From the IMG/VR virus record IMGVR_UViG_3300042560_001956, positions 1-38,933 of that record: 38,933 bases of DNA; one strand, given 5' to 3'. The position numbers and the translations under genes were made by a program. Shown piece by piece: positions 15,974 to 23,386 of the stretch (positions within the stretch are counted from its first letter, which is position 1; every line of letters starts with the position of its first letter). The notes beneath the pieces were generated by a model. That model was given only the letters and a program-made list of their open reading frames with translations, had not been told where the DNA came from and searched no databases. The DNA is from a virus.

Positions 15974-16540
15974 ATGCGACTCACGTTTGCATTTAAAAAC
16001 AAAGTTGGTTTCTTTACCCCGGAGGTGATCGAACGCGCATTGAATAAAGCGCGTATTTTGCGATTACTTGAAGCTGGTGCGTTTGTGAGGACAAAAGCTT
16101 CGCAAAGTATGAAGCGACCAGGCAAGAAAAAACAATACCAGCCGTCAGCGCCGGGACGGCCACCTAATGCACACACTGCGAAGGGAACACTCGGACTCAA
16201 AACGATTTTGTTCGGGTACGATCGACAAAGCGACGGTGTGATCGTCGGTCCAATTAAATTCAATTCCTCCGTTGATGGCGTTCTGGCGTCAACGACCGTC
16301 CCGGCTCTGCACGAATACGGTCAGACGGCGATTATCACGGAGCGAAGATGGATGCCGTCGAAATCGTGGCAAAAGCCAGGGCCTTGGATACAAGTCCATG
16401 GGAAAACAAAATCGCGACCAGGTGCGCGTTACGAATACCGTCGCCGCACCGCAAAATATCCGCCACGTCCCTTCATGGCTCCGGCGCTTGCTGCCGAGGC
16501 CCCTAAATTCCCCGACCTGTTCGAGAACAGTATCAAGTAG
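15974..16540 (+). CDS. Virion morphogenesis / tail completion protein (Mu gpG or HK97 gp10-like)
   Basis: ATG 15974 is chosen because the upstream frame reads as antisense-like residues. The 188-residue basic protein has an N-terminal helix (VIERALNKARILRLLEAGAFVRTKA), the hallmark PGRPPNAHTAKGTL loop, ILFGYDRQSDGVIVGPIKF, VPALHEYG and a final PPRPFMAPAL. This order (A..VR..A, PG.PP..HT..L, .V.IGP, LE.G, RPFM.PAL) is the neck or tail-completion family. It normally lies between capsid and tail tube. Here it lies after the fibre block, just before the tape measure. Its TAG stop is inside a REP-like element. Confidence 0.65.
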   Translation: MRLTFAFKNKVGFFTPEVIERALNKARILRLLEAGAFVRTKASQSMKRPGKKKQYQPSAPGRPPNAHTAKGTLGLKTILFGYDRQSDGVIVGPIKFNSSVDGVLASTTVPALHEYGQTAIITERRWMPSKSWQKPGPWIQVHGKTKSRPGARYEYRRRTAKYPPRPFMAPALAAEAPKFPDLFENSIK

Positions 16541-16647
16541 CTGCGTCCAGGACGCAGTTGACCGCAGCCTACGCGGCCGCGGCTACACGTAGCTGCGTCC
16601 GCGTAGGACGCAGACTGAACATCCGCAGCCTACGCGGCTGCGGCTAC
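16537..16647 (+). repeat. Two tandem REP-like elements (copies D1 and D2)
   Basis: D1 covers 16537-16586 and D2 covers 16589-16647. Each begins GTAGCTGCGTCC, forms a hairpin with GGACGCAG, then a second hairpin between CCGCAGCC and GGC.GCGG, and ends GCTAC. D1 provides the stop codon of the preceding gene. The elements fill most of the gap to the tape measure start at 16663. Confidence 0.8.
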
Positions 16648-16662
16648 ACAAGGAACCGTAGC

Positions 16663-18792
16663 ATGTCCGCAAAAGGCGCCCGCGCAGGACGCGCATTCGT
16701 CGAGATTGGCACCGATCAAACCCTGTTTGATCGTGGCGTCAAGGCCGTGCGTGCGTCCATGCAACGACTGTCCGCGAGTGCAGCAACCATCGGCCGTACG
16801 CTTTCATCGGGATTCGGCGCCGCTAACGGCGCGTTGAAAACGATGGCCGGTGGTCTGCTGAACACCAAGACCCTGCTCGCCACCGCACTCGGCGGCGCCG
16901 GGCTCACCATGTTCATCAAGCAGTTTGCGGACGCGGCCGGAAACATCGACGACATGGCACAACGCACCGGTGCAACGACCGAGGAATTAAGCGCGCTGGG
17001 CTACGCGGCCAAAATGAGCGGCTCGGACATGGGAGCGGTGGAGAAGGCGCTTCGCAAATTGCAGCAGTCGGGCAAGGTGCTATCGGGGATGACCGCCACG
17101 CAATCGCTGATCGCCTACGCCGACCAGATCGCCGCGATCCAAGATCCGGCGAAACGGGCCGAGACGGCCATCAAACTGTTTGGTCGGTCCGGCGCCATGC
17201 TGCTGCCCATGTTGGCCAACGGATCGCAGGGTCTGCAAGACATGGCGGACCAGGCCGCGGATCTCGGGTTGGTCATGTCAACTGAGGATGCCGTCGCAGG
17301 TGCAGAACTTGGGGACGCGATGGACAACCTGATGATGTCCCTCGGTGGCGTCACCAACCGGATCGGCGCGACGCTCTCGCCGATGCTGATCGATCTGGCC
17401 AACCGGCTGACCGATGTCGTGATCATCGTCAGCGATTTTGTCAACGAGAACCGCGATCTGGTCGTCACCCTCGCCCAATGGGCCGCGGTCGGTGCCGGCG
17501 TCCTAGCCGGTGTCGCTGCACTCGGGGGCGCGGGGTTGGTGTTGAGCGGTGTGATGACGGGCCTGGCCGCGATCAGCGGCGCATTGGTCACTGTCCTGGG
17601 CGGCATCGCCGCAGCGGTCACGTTTCTCCTGAGCCCCATCGGTTTGGTCATCGGTGGTGTGGTCGCTGCTGCGGGCGCGTTTTTGTATTTCTCCGGAACC
17701 GGATCCGCAGCCATCCAATACATCAGCGACCAATTCGGCGCGCTCATCGATTGGGTCATGCCGATCCTCGACGCCATCACCACGGCCCTGATGAGCGGCC
17801 AATGGGCCGACGCGGCCAGCATTGCCATGCTGGCGCTTGAGATGGCGGTCCGCACCGGCGTCCAACCCATCTACAACATCTGGACCGACGTCTATTCATT
17901 TTTGGCGACGACGACCACCACCATGATGGCTACCGTCGCCAACCTGTTCGCATCGGGATGGACCAGCGTTGTCAGCGGGTTTGCGACCGGTTGGACAACA
18001 ATCATTAACGGGTTCGCGACCGGCGCGACCTGGCTCACCAATATATTTGCGTCGATCCCGGGCTCGCTGATGCAAGGGTTCGCCACGGCCATCACGTGGT
18101 TGACCGGCGCGTGGGACCAGACGGTCAGCTACATCGCGAAGAAACTGCTGTACCTGTACAGCCTGTTTGATAAGTCGGTCGATTACGAGATGAAAGCCAA
18201 GCAGATGGACGACGCGGCGGCCAAACGCGCTGCGGACCGGCAGCGGGATCTAGACGCCAAAAACAACCAACTGCAGGCGGACACCGACCGCGCGAACACC
18301 GAGCGGCTGGCGGCACTCGAGGCCGCCAACGCGAAACGGAACAAATCGCTTTCGGACGCCAACGCCAAACGAACGCAGGATCTTCAAAACGCGAACCAAG
18401 CCCGCGCGGACTTCGCGGCCGGTATCAACCAGGGGATCCAGGACCAAGCCAACGAACGCAAGGAAGCGTTCGACAACCGCATCACCGAGATTGGAAACGA
18501 GATCGCGGGACTCGTTGACAAGGTCAAAACCGAAGCCGAGCGACGCAAGACCGAACGCGCCGAAAGACCCGAACGCCCGAAACTCGATTTCGCTCCGATG
18601 ACAGCCATGGCGACCAGCGACAAAGCGGTCGGCGCGTTTTCCGGGTTCGGCGTCTCGGTCCTCGGCGGCGGTGGCAAGGTCAATTCGATGCAGTCGCTAG
18701 TCAAACTGCAAACCACTGCCAACCAAAAACTGGACGACATCGCCGAGAACACCGCCGACATGGGTGACGATGGCGTGGAGTTTGGAGCCTAA
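16663..18792 (+). CDS. Tail tape measure protein
   Basis: This 709-residue protein starts at ATG 16663 with AAGGA eight bases upstream; the open frame further upstream only translates the REP elements. The N-terminal region (FVEIGTDQTLFDRGVKAVRA), MFIKQFADAAGNIDDMAQRTG and TTEELSALGYAAKMSGSD are standard tape-measure sequences. Several hydrophobic segments follow (about residues 265-350), then a C-terminal coiled coil rich in DRQRDL, ANAKR and EAERRKTERAERPERP. At about 1.5 angstrom per residue the tail would be roughly 100 nm. The start of the ordinary tail-tip region follows. Confidence 0.85.
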   Translation: MSAKGARAGRAFVEIGTDQTLFDRGVKAVRASMQRLSASAATIGRTLSSGFGAANGALKTMAGGLLNTKTLLATALGGAGLTMFIKQFADAAGNIDDMAQRTGATTEELSALGYAAKMSGSDMGAVEKALRKLQQSGKVLSGMTATQSLIAYADQIAAIQDPAKRAETAIKLFGRSGAMLLPMLANGSQGLQDMADQAADLGLVMSTEDAVAGAELGDAMDNLMMSLGGVTNRIGATLSPMLIDLANRLTDVVIIVSDFVNENRDLVVTLAQWAAVGAGVLAGVAALGGAGLVLSGVMTGLAAISGALVTVLGGIAAAVTFLLSPIGLVIGGVVAAAGAFLYFSGTGSAAIQYISDQFGALIDWVMPILDAITTALMSGQWADAASIAMLALEMAVRTGVQPIYNIWTDVYSFLATTTTTMMATVANLFASGWTSVVSGFATGWTTIINGFATGATWLTNIFASIPGSLMQGFATAITWLTGAWDQTVSYIAKKLLYLYSLFDKSVDYEMKAKQMDDAAAKRAADRQRDLDAKNNQLQADTDRANTERLAALEAANAKRNKSLSDANAKRTQDLQNANQARADFAAGINQGIQDQANERKEAFDNRITEIGNEIAGLVDKVKTEAERRKTERAERPERPKLDFAPMTAMATSDKAVGAFSGFGVSVLGGGGKVNSMQSLVKLQTTANQKLDDIAENTADMGDDGVEFGA

Positions 18793-18795
18793 CGC

Positions 18796-19665
18796 ATGAG
18801 CCAATTCCCGATTTTATCTGCCGACGCATGGGAGGTCGCCACCTCCCGCGAAACCACCTGGACCGCCGAGGGTGCGACCAAGGATCAAACGCGCGAGGTC
18901 CAGGTCACTGGGTTTACCACACCCGAGACGGCATTGAACTATTGTTTGAATTTGCCGATCAACAACGAGGGCCGGCTCCCCACGTACATCCCGTTCGATC
19001 CCGCGACCGGCAACCCGCCGATGCTGCTCAAATCGATCCGCGCCACCGCCACCGACTCGCCCGAAATCTGGACCATCACGGGCGAGTACAAATCGCTGGT
19101 GCGAGACGACCAGGGGAACGCCATCGACTACACGTTCAGTGGCACAACCAGCGGCGCATCGCAGACGATCACGCAGGGTTACCAATACACAAAATACGGC
19201 ACCGGTCCCGATTACCAGGGTGCGATCAACGTCTCGAGCAGCGGGGTCGATGGCGTCGACATTGTGATTCCGAAACTGGAATTCCAAATTGACAAGGTGC
19301 TCAAGCAGGGGACGCTGTGGTTTGCGTATTTGTTTACGGTCACCAAGATGACGGGGACCATCAACTCGGCACCGTTCGGGCCGTTCGCGCGTGGCGAGGT
19401 GCTGTACCTGGGTGCGGACTTCAGCGTCAAGGGTGGCGGCGATGTGTCGTTTACGCACAAATTTGTGGCGTCTCCGAACCGCTCCGCTGCGAACGGGAAC
19501 GCGCTGACCTACGGCAGCATCAGCAACATCGAGAAACTCGGTCACGATTATTTGTGGATCGACTACGTCGCGGCCGACAATGCGGGATTTGTGATTCGCC
19601 AACCGCGCACGGTCCACGTCCATCGCGTGTACGAGTTTGCGGACTTCACGCAGTTGCAGATTTAA
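18796..19665 (+). CDS. Distal tail protein, unknown family
   Basis: This 289-residue protein follows the tape measure by three bases. It is beta-rich: VQVTGFTTPETALNYCLNLP, RLPTYIPFDPATGNPPMLL, then strands with WTITGEYKSLV, KLEFQIDKVLKQGTLWFAY, FARGEVLYLGADFSVKGGG and VHVHRVYEFADFTQL. The position immediately after the tape measure is that of the distal tail protein, and length and beta content are compatible. There is no diagnostic motif. Confidence 0.55.
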   Translation: MSQFPILSADAWEVATSRETTWTAEGATKDQTREVQVTGFTTPETALNYCLNLPINNEGRLPTYIPFDPATGNPPMLLKSIRATATDSPEIWTITGEYKSLVRDDQGNAIDYTFSGTTSGASQTITQGYQYTKYGTGPDYQGAINVSSSGVDGVDIVIPKLEFQIDKVLKQGTLWFAYLFTVTKMTGTINSAPFGPFARGEVLYLGADFSVKGGGDVSFTHKFVASPNRSAANGNALTYGSISNIEKLGHDYLWIDYVAADNAGFVIRQPRTVHVHRVYEFADFTQLQI

Positions 19666-19666
19666 C

Positions 19667-20446
19667 ATGTACCACGCCGGTCAAAAATTCGTTCCCTCGG
19701 CATCTCGCGAAAACGAGATCGATCGTCTGCTGCGCGACGCGCGAGCCGGCCGATTGTCGTACACAGCCAACGATCGCGAACCAATGTCGCTCGGCCACGC
19801 ACTGGCGAAAAACACGACCGGCGCCGATTTGGCCGTCGGTCGACCGGCTCTGTACAATTACACGTTTACGCAGACCGCGGGGCCAGCGTTCAATCGCAAA
19901 GATTGGGATCCTCGCAAGGGCTACTACACGCTCATCCCGCGCAATCCGCTGCGACACCTCGACAACGTGGGCGGCGTCGCGTTGACGCTCGAGCCGATCA
20001 AGCAAAACGAATTTGGGTTGGTCGCCGTATCGGGGCTGGCGTTATGGATCGACGAGCCGGCCGGCGGTATTTCTGTTGGCATGTATATTTGCCCCGGCTC
20101 TACACAGTTCGGCGTCGCCGATTACGGACTGGGGCGAGTCATCCAGGAATACGACAGCGGCGTGATCGTCGATTTGTCCGAGGTGCAATTGATGGCACCT
20201 TACGCGCTCGCGTCGGCCTGGTCCGCACCACCAAACCCGACCGCGACGGCAATCATTGGCGGAGTCTTTGGAACGATCAGCGGCCACACTACGACGCTGC
20301 TCGATGGCTACAACAGCGGCGCGTGGGCCTACCAAACGCCTTACAACCCGAGCGCCCCGTTCCAAGGAATCGCCCGCTACGTGCGCGGTACCGTCGTCGG
20401 AAACGCCGAGGTCGGCGCGTGGCATGTCGTCATCCCTTACTGCTAA
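19667..20446 (+). CDS. Tail-tip associated protein, unknown family
   Basis: ATG 19667 lies one base after the previous stop. The 259-residue protein begins MYHAGQKFVPSASRENEIDR, has a short helical N-terminus and then a Gly/Ala/Tyr-rich beta region (VGGVALTLEPIKQNEFGLVA, WIDEPAGGISVGMYICPG) ending VVGNAEVGAWHVVIPYC. The middle resembles generic virion beta domains. It lies between the distal tail protein and a cysteine-rich protein. Function is inferred only from position. Confidence 0.55.
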   Translation: MYHAGQKFVPSASRENEIDRLLRDARAGRLSYTANDREPMSLGHALAKNTTGADLAVGRPALYNYTFTQTAGPAFNRKDWDPRKGYYTLIPRNPLRHLDNVGGVALTLEPIKQNEFGLVAVSGLALWIDEPAGGISVGMYICPGSTQFGVADYGLGRVIQEYDSGVIVDLSEVQLMAPYALASAWSAPPNPTATAIIGGVFGTISGHTTTLLDGYNSGAWAYQTPYNPSAPFQGIARYVRGTVVGNAEVGAWHVVIPYC

Positions 20447-20452
20447 ACCATC

Positions 20453-21319
20453 ATGGCTGCTTGTTGCTGTTGTACATGCACTCAATTGCAAGCGTTGATC
20501 GATTGCAACGCGATCACGATCGAGGGATATTCGCTGCTCGGTGGATGGCAAAACATGACGCCGTACACGGACGCGTGCTGCTGGCGTGGCACGTTTGGGA
20601 AGGATGATTGCCCTGGCTCTGAGTTGTTTTGCACCTCTGGTGAATGTATAGGATCGGGTAATCTGAACTTTGGTTTTAACACGACGTTTTACTATCAGTG
20701 TTTGCGCGAGGTGTGGATATGGCGAGATTTCTACAGCACGCGATGGGCAAACCAGAATTTGATTTTAGACTGTAACGATCAATTAGGTTGCAGCTATTTC
20801 ATTTTAGTTCGCACAATTGATACCGCGAATTCAGTGTGGTATCAGCAAAATCGGTTCACTGTAGATGGCGTTACACCTGATTGGTTAGAAGGCTGTCCGA
20901 TTTCATGCAGTGCCGCGCCATGCGAGTTTTCAACCGGCAACCCTAGTGTACGCTGCGCGTATTTTACGTTTGGCACCGATTGGTGGCAAATACGACATTT
21001 CCGCACGTTACCGAACGGCTCAGTGACATTTGGCAACGACGACTATGACCCGTGCGACGCGGAATTTATGCGATGCGTACCTGATCAAGTGCCTGGTTTT
21101 CCCGAGTTGGGTAAAATTGCACATTTCGGAACAACGCAACGCTGCTGTGTTTTTTTTCCAAATTCATCAGCCATTTCATGTGATAATTCACGCGTTGGCG
21201 TAACAGGCGGATGCGACGTTTTGCTTGTCAATCCATTGTGTGGACCTCAATACTCTATTCCCGTTGTTTGTTTCGACAAACCCAGCCCATGGTCCATTGA
21301 AATTGGAACGTGTGAATAA
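20453..21319 (+). CDS. Cysteine-rich tail protein (27 Cys) with N-terminal CCCC cluster
   Basis: This 288-residue protein opens MAACCCCTCTQLQ and contains 27 cysteines spread over its length, including CCW, CSAAPC, CCVFF and CGP, plus many aromatic residues (WRGTF, WIWRDFYSTRW, DWWQIRHFRTL). No signal peptide is present. Cysteine spacing suggests multiple disulfides or metal sites in an extracellular tail-tip protein. Codon and base composition are more AT-rich than in the flanking tail genes, hinting at separate acquisition. The following gene carries an Erv-like domain, which could be functionally linked. Confidence 0.6.
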   Translation: MAACCCCTCTQLQALIDCNAITIEGYSLLGGWQNMTPYTDACCWRGTFGKDDCPGSELFCTSGECIGSGNLNFGFNTTFYYQCLREVWIWRDFYSTRWANQNLILDCNDQLGCSYFILVRTIDTANSVWYQQNRFTVDGVTPDWLEGCPISCSAAPCEFSTGNPSVRCAYFTFGTDWWQIRHFRTLPNGSVTFGNDDYDPCDAEFMRCVPDQVPGFPELGKIAHFGTTQRCCVFFPNSSAISCDNSRVGVTGGCDVLLVNPLCGPQYSIPVVCFDKPSPWSIEIGTCE

Positions 21320-21321
21320 CC

Positions 21322-22455
21322 ATGCATTTGAGTGTGACCGCAGTTGAGTATCTGCAAAAATTAGGGGTCAACCCTGAGTTTGGCACTTTAACATCGCAGG
21401 CCAACCACAACACCGGCCGAGCTGCGTGGCGGGCATTGCACAGCGAACCACACGGCACGCCAGAATGGTTCGCCGAGTGGAAGAAACTGATCCCGACCGG
21501 TTGCGGATGCCGGCAGGGGGCCAACGATCTGCTCGCGTTATGCCCGCCGCGCTACGATTCGCCCGAGGACTGGTTTGCCTGGACGATCGAATACCACAAC
21601 CTGGTCAACGCAAAACTCAGCAAGCCCGCCATGCCGCTGGGCCAGGCGAGAGCCTTGTGGCGCGGTCAGCCGTGGATCCAACCGGCCATCGATCACGTTG
21701 TCGCGATCACGTCCCTGTCGCCGCTGCCGCACCATCGCGAGGTGCAACAGCAATGTCTGCAATCGTGGCGGGACTTTGGTCTGCGTCGCGTTGTATCGGG
21801 CAATACGGCCGACGAGATCGACTTGCTCAAAGATCAGTACGACGTCGAATTCGCGGTTGTGCAGCCGTCGGTTGCATTTTCTCGACCGACCCCGCGCGTG
21901 TTCGATCTGCTGCAGCTCGGCAGCGGCCCGATGCTGCTGCTCAACAGCGACATTGAGATCCTCGGCCCCCAGTCGCGATTGCTTGAGCTGGTCGACGATC
22001 GCCAAACCGCGATCGGCATCCGCCATAATTGGAATGACACTGAGGATCCCGTAGCTGCGTCCGCCCAGGACGCAGACGAACCATCCGCAGCCTGGCGGCA
22101 GCGGCTACCCGCCAATTCGCGACGCATCGACGCCACGCTCGAACGCTGGGGGTACGACGTCTTTTTGCTCTACCCGGAGGATTTGACCACGCTGCCCAAT
22201 TTGGATCTTGGGATCGGGCAACCCATGTGGGATTGGTGGCTACCGGTGCATCTCGATTTGGCGGGTGTCTCGCTCGAATACCTCGCCGACCCGTTTTTCT
22301 ACCATCGCAAACATTCGCTGCATTGGGACAACAGCGGGCTGGCGATCGGCCGGTCGATCCTGGCCGACGCGTACGGCATGCCTGCGGATTACCCGTCGTG
22401 GGAAAAATGGCGATTCGCCCGCCCGCACAGCGACCGCGCATCGTTTGGCGTCTAA
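21322..22455 (+). CDS. Erv1/Alr-like domain fused to a glycosyltransferase-like domain
   Basis: In this 377-residue protein, residues about 20-115 match the Erv1/Alr sulfhydryl oxidase layout: GRAAWRALH, a W..W helix, GCGC (a CxC in place of the usual CxxC), L...PPRYDSPEDWFAWTIEYHNLVNAKLSKP. The HN.VN..L.KP signature is the FAD-site motif of the family. Residues about 125-377 look like a GT-A nucleotide-sugar fold: VVAITSLSPLPHHREVQQQC, MLLLNSDIEIL with a possible DxD-like NSD, DWWLPVHLDL and FFYHRKHSLHW. A REP-like element at 22051-22108 is translated in frame between the two halves of the second domain. It follows the 27-cysteine protein. Catalysis is unproven. Confidence 0.55.
   Translation: MHLSVTAVEYLQKLGVNPEFGTLTSQANHNTGRAAWRALHSEPHGTPEWFAEWKKLIPTGCGCRQGANDLLALCPPRYDSPEDWFAWTIEYHNLVNAKLSKPAMPLGQARALWRGQPWIQPAIDHVVAITSLSPLPHHREVQQQCLQSWRDFGLRRVVSGNTADEIDLLKDQYDVEFAVVQPSVAFSRPTPRVFDLLQLGSGPMLLLNSDIEILGPQSRLLELVDDRQTAIGIRHNWNDTEDPVAASAQDADEPSAAWRQRLPANSRRIDATLERWGYDVFLLYPEDLTTLPNLDLGIGQPMWDWWLPVHLDLAGVSLEYLADPFFYHRKHSLHWDNSGLAIGRSILADAYGMPADYPSWEKWRFARPHSDRASFGV
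22051..22108 (+). repeat. REP-like element inside a coding sequence (copy E)
   Basis: This 58-bp element closely matches D2 (16589-16647): GTAGCTGCGTCCGCCCAGGA opens it and GCGGCTAC closes it. It is translated as VAASAQDADEPSAAWRQRLP, an Ala/Asp-rich segment between NWNDTEDP and the ANSRRIDATL helix. The protein frame continues on both sides. Confidence 0.75.
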
Positions 22456-22473
22456 TCAATTTTATGGTACAAT
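22445..22473 (+). promoter_or_regulatory. Candidate sigma70-type promoter P1
   Basis: TTGGCG at 22445-22450 is separated by 17 bp from TACAAT at 22468-22473. It overlaps the 3' end of the preceding gene and would transcribe the 22502-25575 block. The match is 4/6 and 5/6. Confidence 0.4.
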
Positions 22474-22501
22474 TTTGAATCGTCCCGCACGATGTGGGAC
22501 A

Positions 22502-22543
22502 GTAGCCGCGGCCGCCTAGGCTGCGGTCAACTGCGTCCTGGCG
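22502..22543 (-). repeat. REP-like element, truncated (copy F)
   Basis: GTAGCCGCGGCCGCCTAGGC, then TGCGGTCAACTGCGTCCTGG, is the reverse complement of most of D1 (16537-16586) but lacks the last hairpin half. It is preceded by a GTCCC...GGGAC hairpin at 22481-22500. It lies in the 236-bp gap between 22455 and 22692. Confidence 0.7.
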
Positions 22544-22546
22544 CCC

Positions 22547-22574
22547 GTAACAAATTCGCCCCTAAGTTTGTTAC
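22547..22574. promoter_or_regulatory. Inverted repeat, candidate operator
   Basis: GTAACAAA at 22547-22554 and TTTGTTAC at 22567-22574 are perfect reverse complements with a 12-nt spacer, so half-site centres are 20 bp (two helical turns) apart. This is suited to binding by a dimeric regulator. It lies between P1 and the TATAAT box at 22608. Confidence 0.45.
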
Positions 22575-22591
22575 AAACCCACGTTCGCCAA

Positions 22592-22613
22592 ATGCAACGT
22601 AATTGCATATAAT
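22592..22613 (+). promoter_or_regulatory. Candidate promoter P2 with overlapping palindrome
   Basis: A perfect TATAAT at 22608-22613 is overlapped by the inverted repeat ATGCAA...TTGCAT (22592-22597 and 22603-22608). A good -35 box is not present, so activation by a regulator bound at the palindrome is possible. Confidence 0.4.
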
Positions 22614-22621
22614 GAACACAT

Positions 22622-22670
22622 CGCCCCGGCGGTTTCGGATGGATCCGAGCCGTTGGGGGCGTCTTTTTCT
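22622..22670 (+). terminator. Rho-independent terminator-like hairpin just downstream of P2
   Basis: The outer stem CGCCCC (22622-22627) pairs with GGGGCG (22656-22661), the inner stem TCGGAT pairs with ATCCGA, and TCTTTTTCT follows. A transcript from P2 would begin near 22620 and end near 22668, a structured RNA of about 50 nt, or be attenuated before the gene at 22692. Confidence 0.5.
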
Positions 22671-22691
22671 GTTGGTCAAGGAATCGACCTG

Positions 22692-23132
22692 ATGAAGTGC
22701 CCGCCTCATTTGGGCCTGTTTTCGCGCGCCCGCGTGATGCAGGTCCTGCAAACCAATCTGATCCGAGTCCTCTTGCCGTGCGACTCGGAAATCGATTTGG
22801 TACTTGCCGATTGTTTTCCGCCGCCGCTGTACACCACCGACGATTCCGGGCGGGCAATGGAATGCCCGCGCGGGATCGCCGCGTATCGTGCGACGATCGA
22901 CATCCTGGACCGCTCGCCGCAATGGCTGCGTCTGTGGCTGCCGGTGTCAAAATACGACCGGGAATGGTTTCGGAATCTCAAGCCCTGCAGCAAGCAGCCG
23001 GGCTATCTGTGGATTACCCCCGATCTGACGCTCAACGAGTACCTGGTCCAATCGCAACACGCGACGCGTGACCAGGCGCTCCCCGGCTCCAAACTGTTCG
23101 ACGGCTATTCGATCGAGGATGCGGAAAAATGA
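22692..23132 (+). CDS. SNase-like (thermonuclease-fold) protein, possibly inactive
   Basis: ATG 22692 has AAGGAA nearby and gives a 146-residue protein. The pattern VLLPCDSEIDLVLADCF, then G.A.ECPRGIAAYRATIDIL, LRLWLPVS and GYLWITPDLTLNEYLVQSQHA follows the order of staphylococcal-nuclease OB folds (V.DGDT..L..D.G, G..A......L, G.....DG..LNE.LV..G.A). The usual catalytic Arg/Asp/Glu set is not clearly present. It may be a degenerate nuclease or an OB-fold packaging partner. It is directly upstream of a Zn-ribbon gene and the large terminase. Confidence 0.4.
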   Translation: MKCPPHLGLFSRARVMQVLQTNLIRVLLPCDSEIDLVLADCFPPPLYTTDDSGRAMECPRGIAAYRATIDILDRSPQWLRLWLPVSKYDREWFRNLKPCSKQPGYLWITPDLTLNEYLVQSQHATRDQALPGSKLFDGYSIEDAEK

Positions 23133-23386
23133 CCGGAGACATCCCCACGCATCTCAAACCCCACTCGTCGAAATCGTTCGGTCGCTACGAACGCCAACCC
23201 GCTGACCGGGCCCCTCGCTGCCCGCATTGCGACGCTCGCTATCGCGCGGCATCCACGCGGGAACAGATCACGTGGTATTACCCGACGTGCGATTGCGCAC
23301 CGCGATCGGGAATCGTGCGGCTACGCCCGCAACGCGATGCGAGTACGAGTACGAGTACGAGTAGGAGTACGAGTGAGAGACCGTGA
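23129..23386 (+). CDS. Small zinc-ribbon protein with Ser-Thr repeat tail
   Basis: This 85-residue protein overlaps the previous gene by ATGA and the terminase by GTGA. It contains CPHCDARYRAAST and CDC as a likely zinc-binding pair, preceded by a basic, proline-containing N-terminus. Its C-terminus STSTSTSRSTS is encoded by a six-copy GAGTAC array. Its place before terL is that of a small terminase, but no helix-turn-helix is evident. The function may be packaging-associated. Confidence 0.5.
   Translation: MTGDIPTHLKPHSSKSFGRYERQPADRAPRCPHCDARYRAASTREQITWYYPTCDCAPRSGIVRLRPQRDASTSTSTSRSTSERP
23341..23376 (+). repeat. GAGTAC hexanucleotide tandem repeat
   Basis: There are six units: GAGTAC x3, GAGTAG, GAGTAC, GAGTGA. 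It encodes alternating Ser and Thr. Slippage by whole units keeps the frame but changes the length of the tail. Confidence 0.8.
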
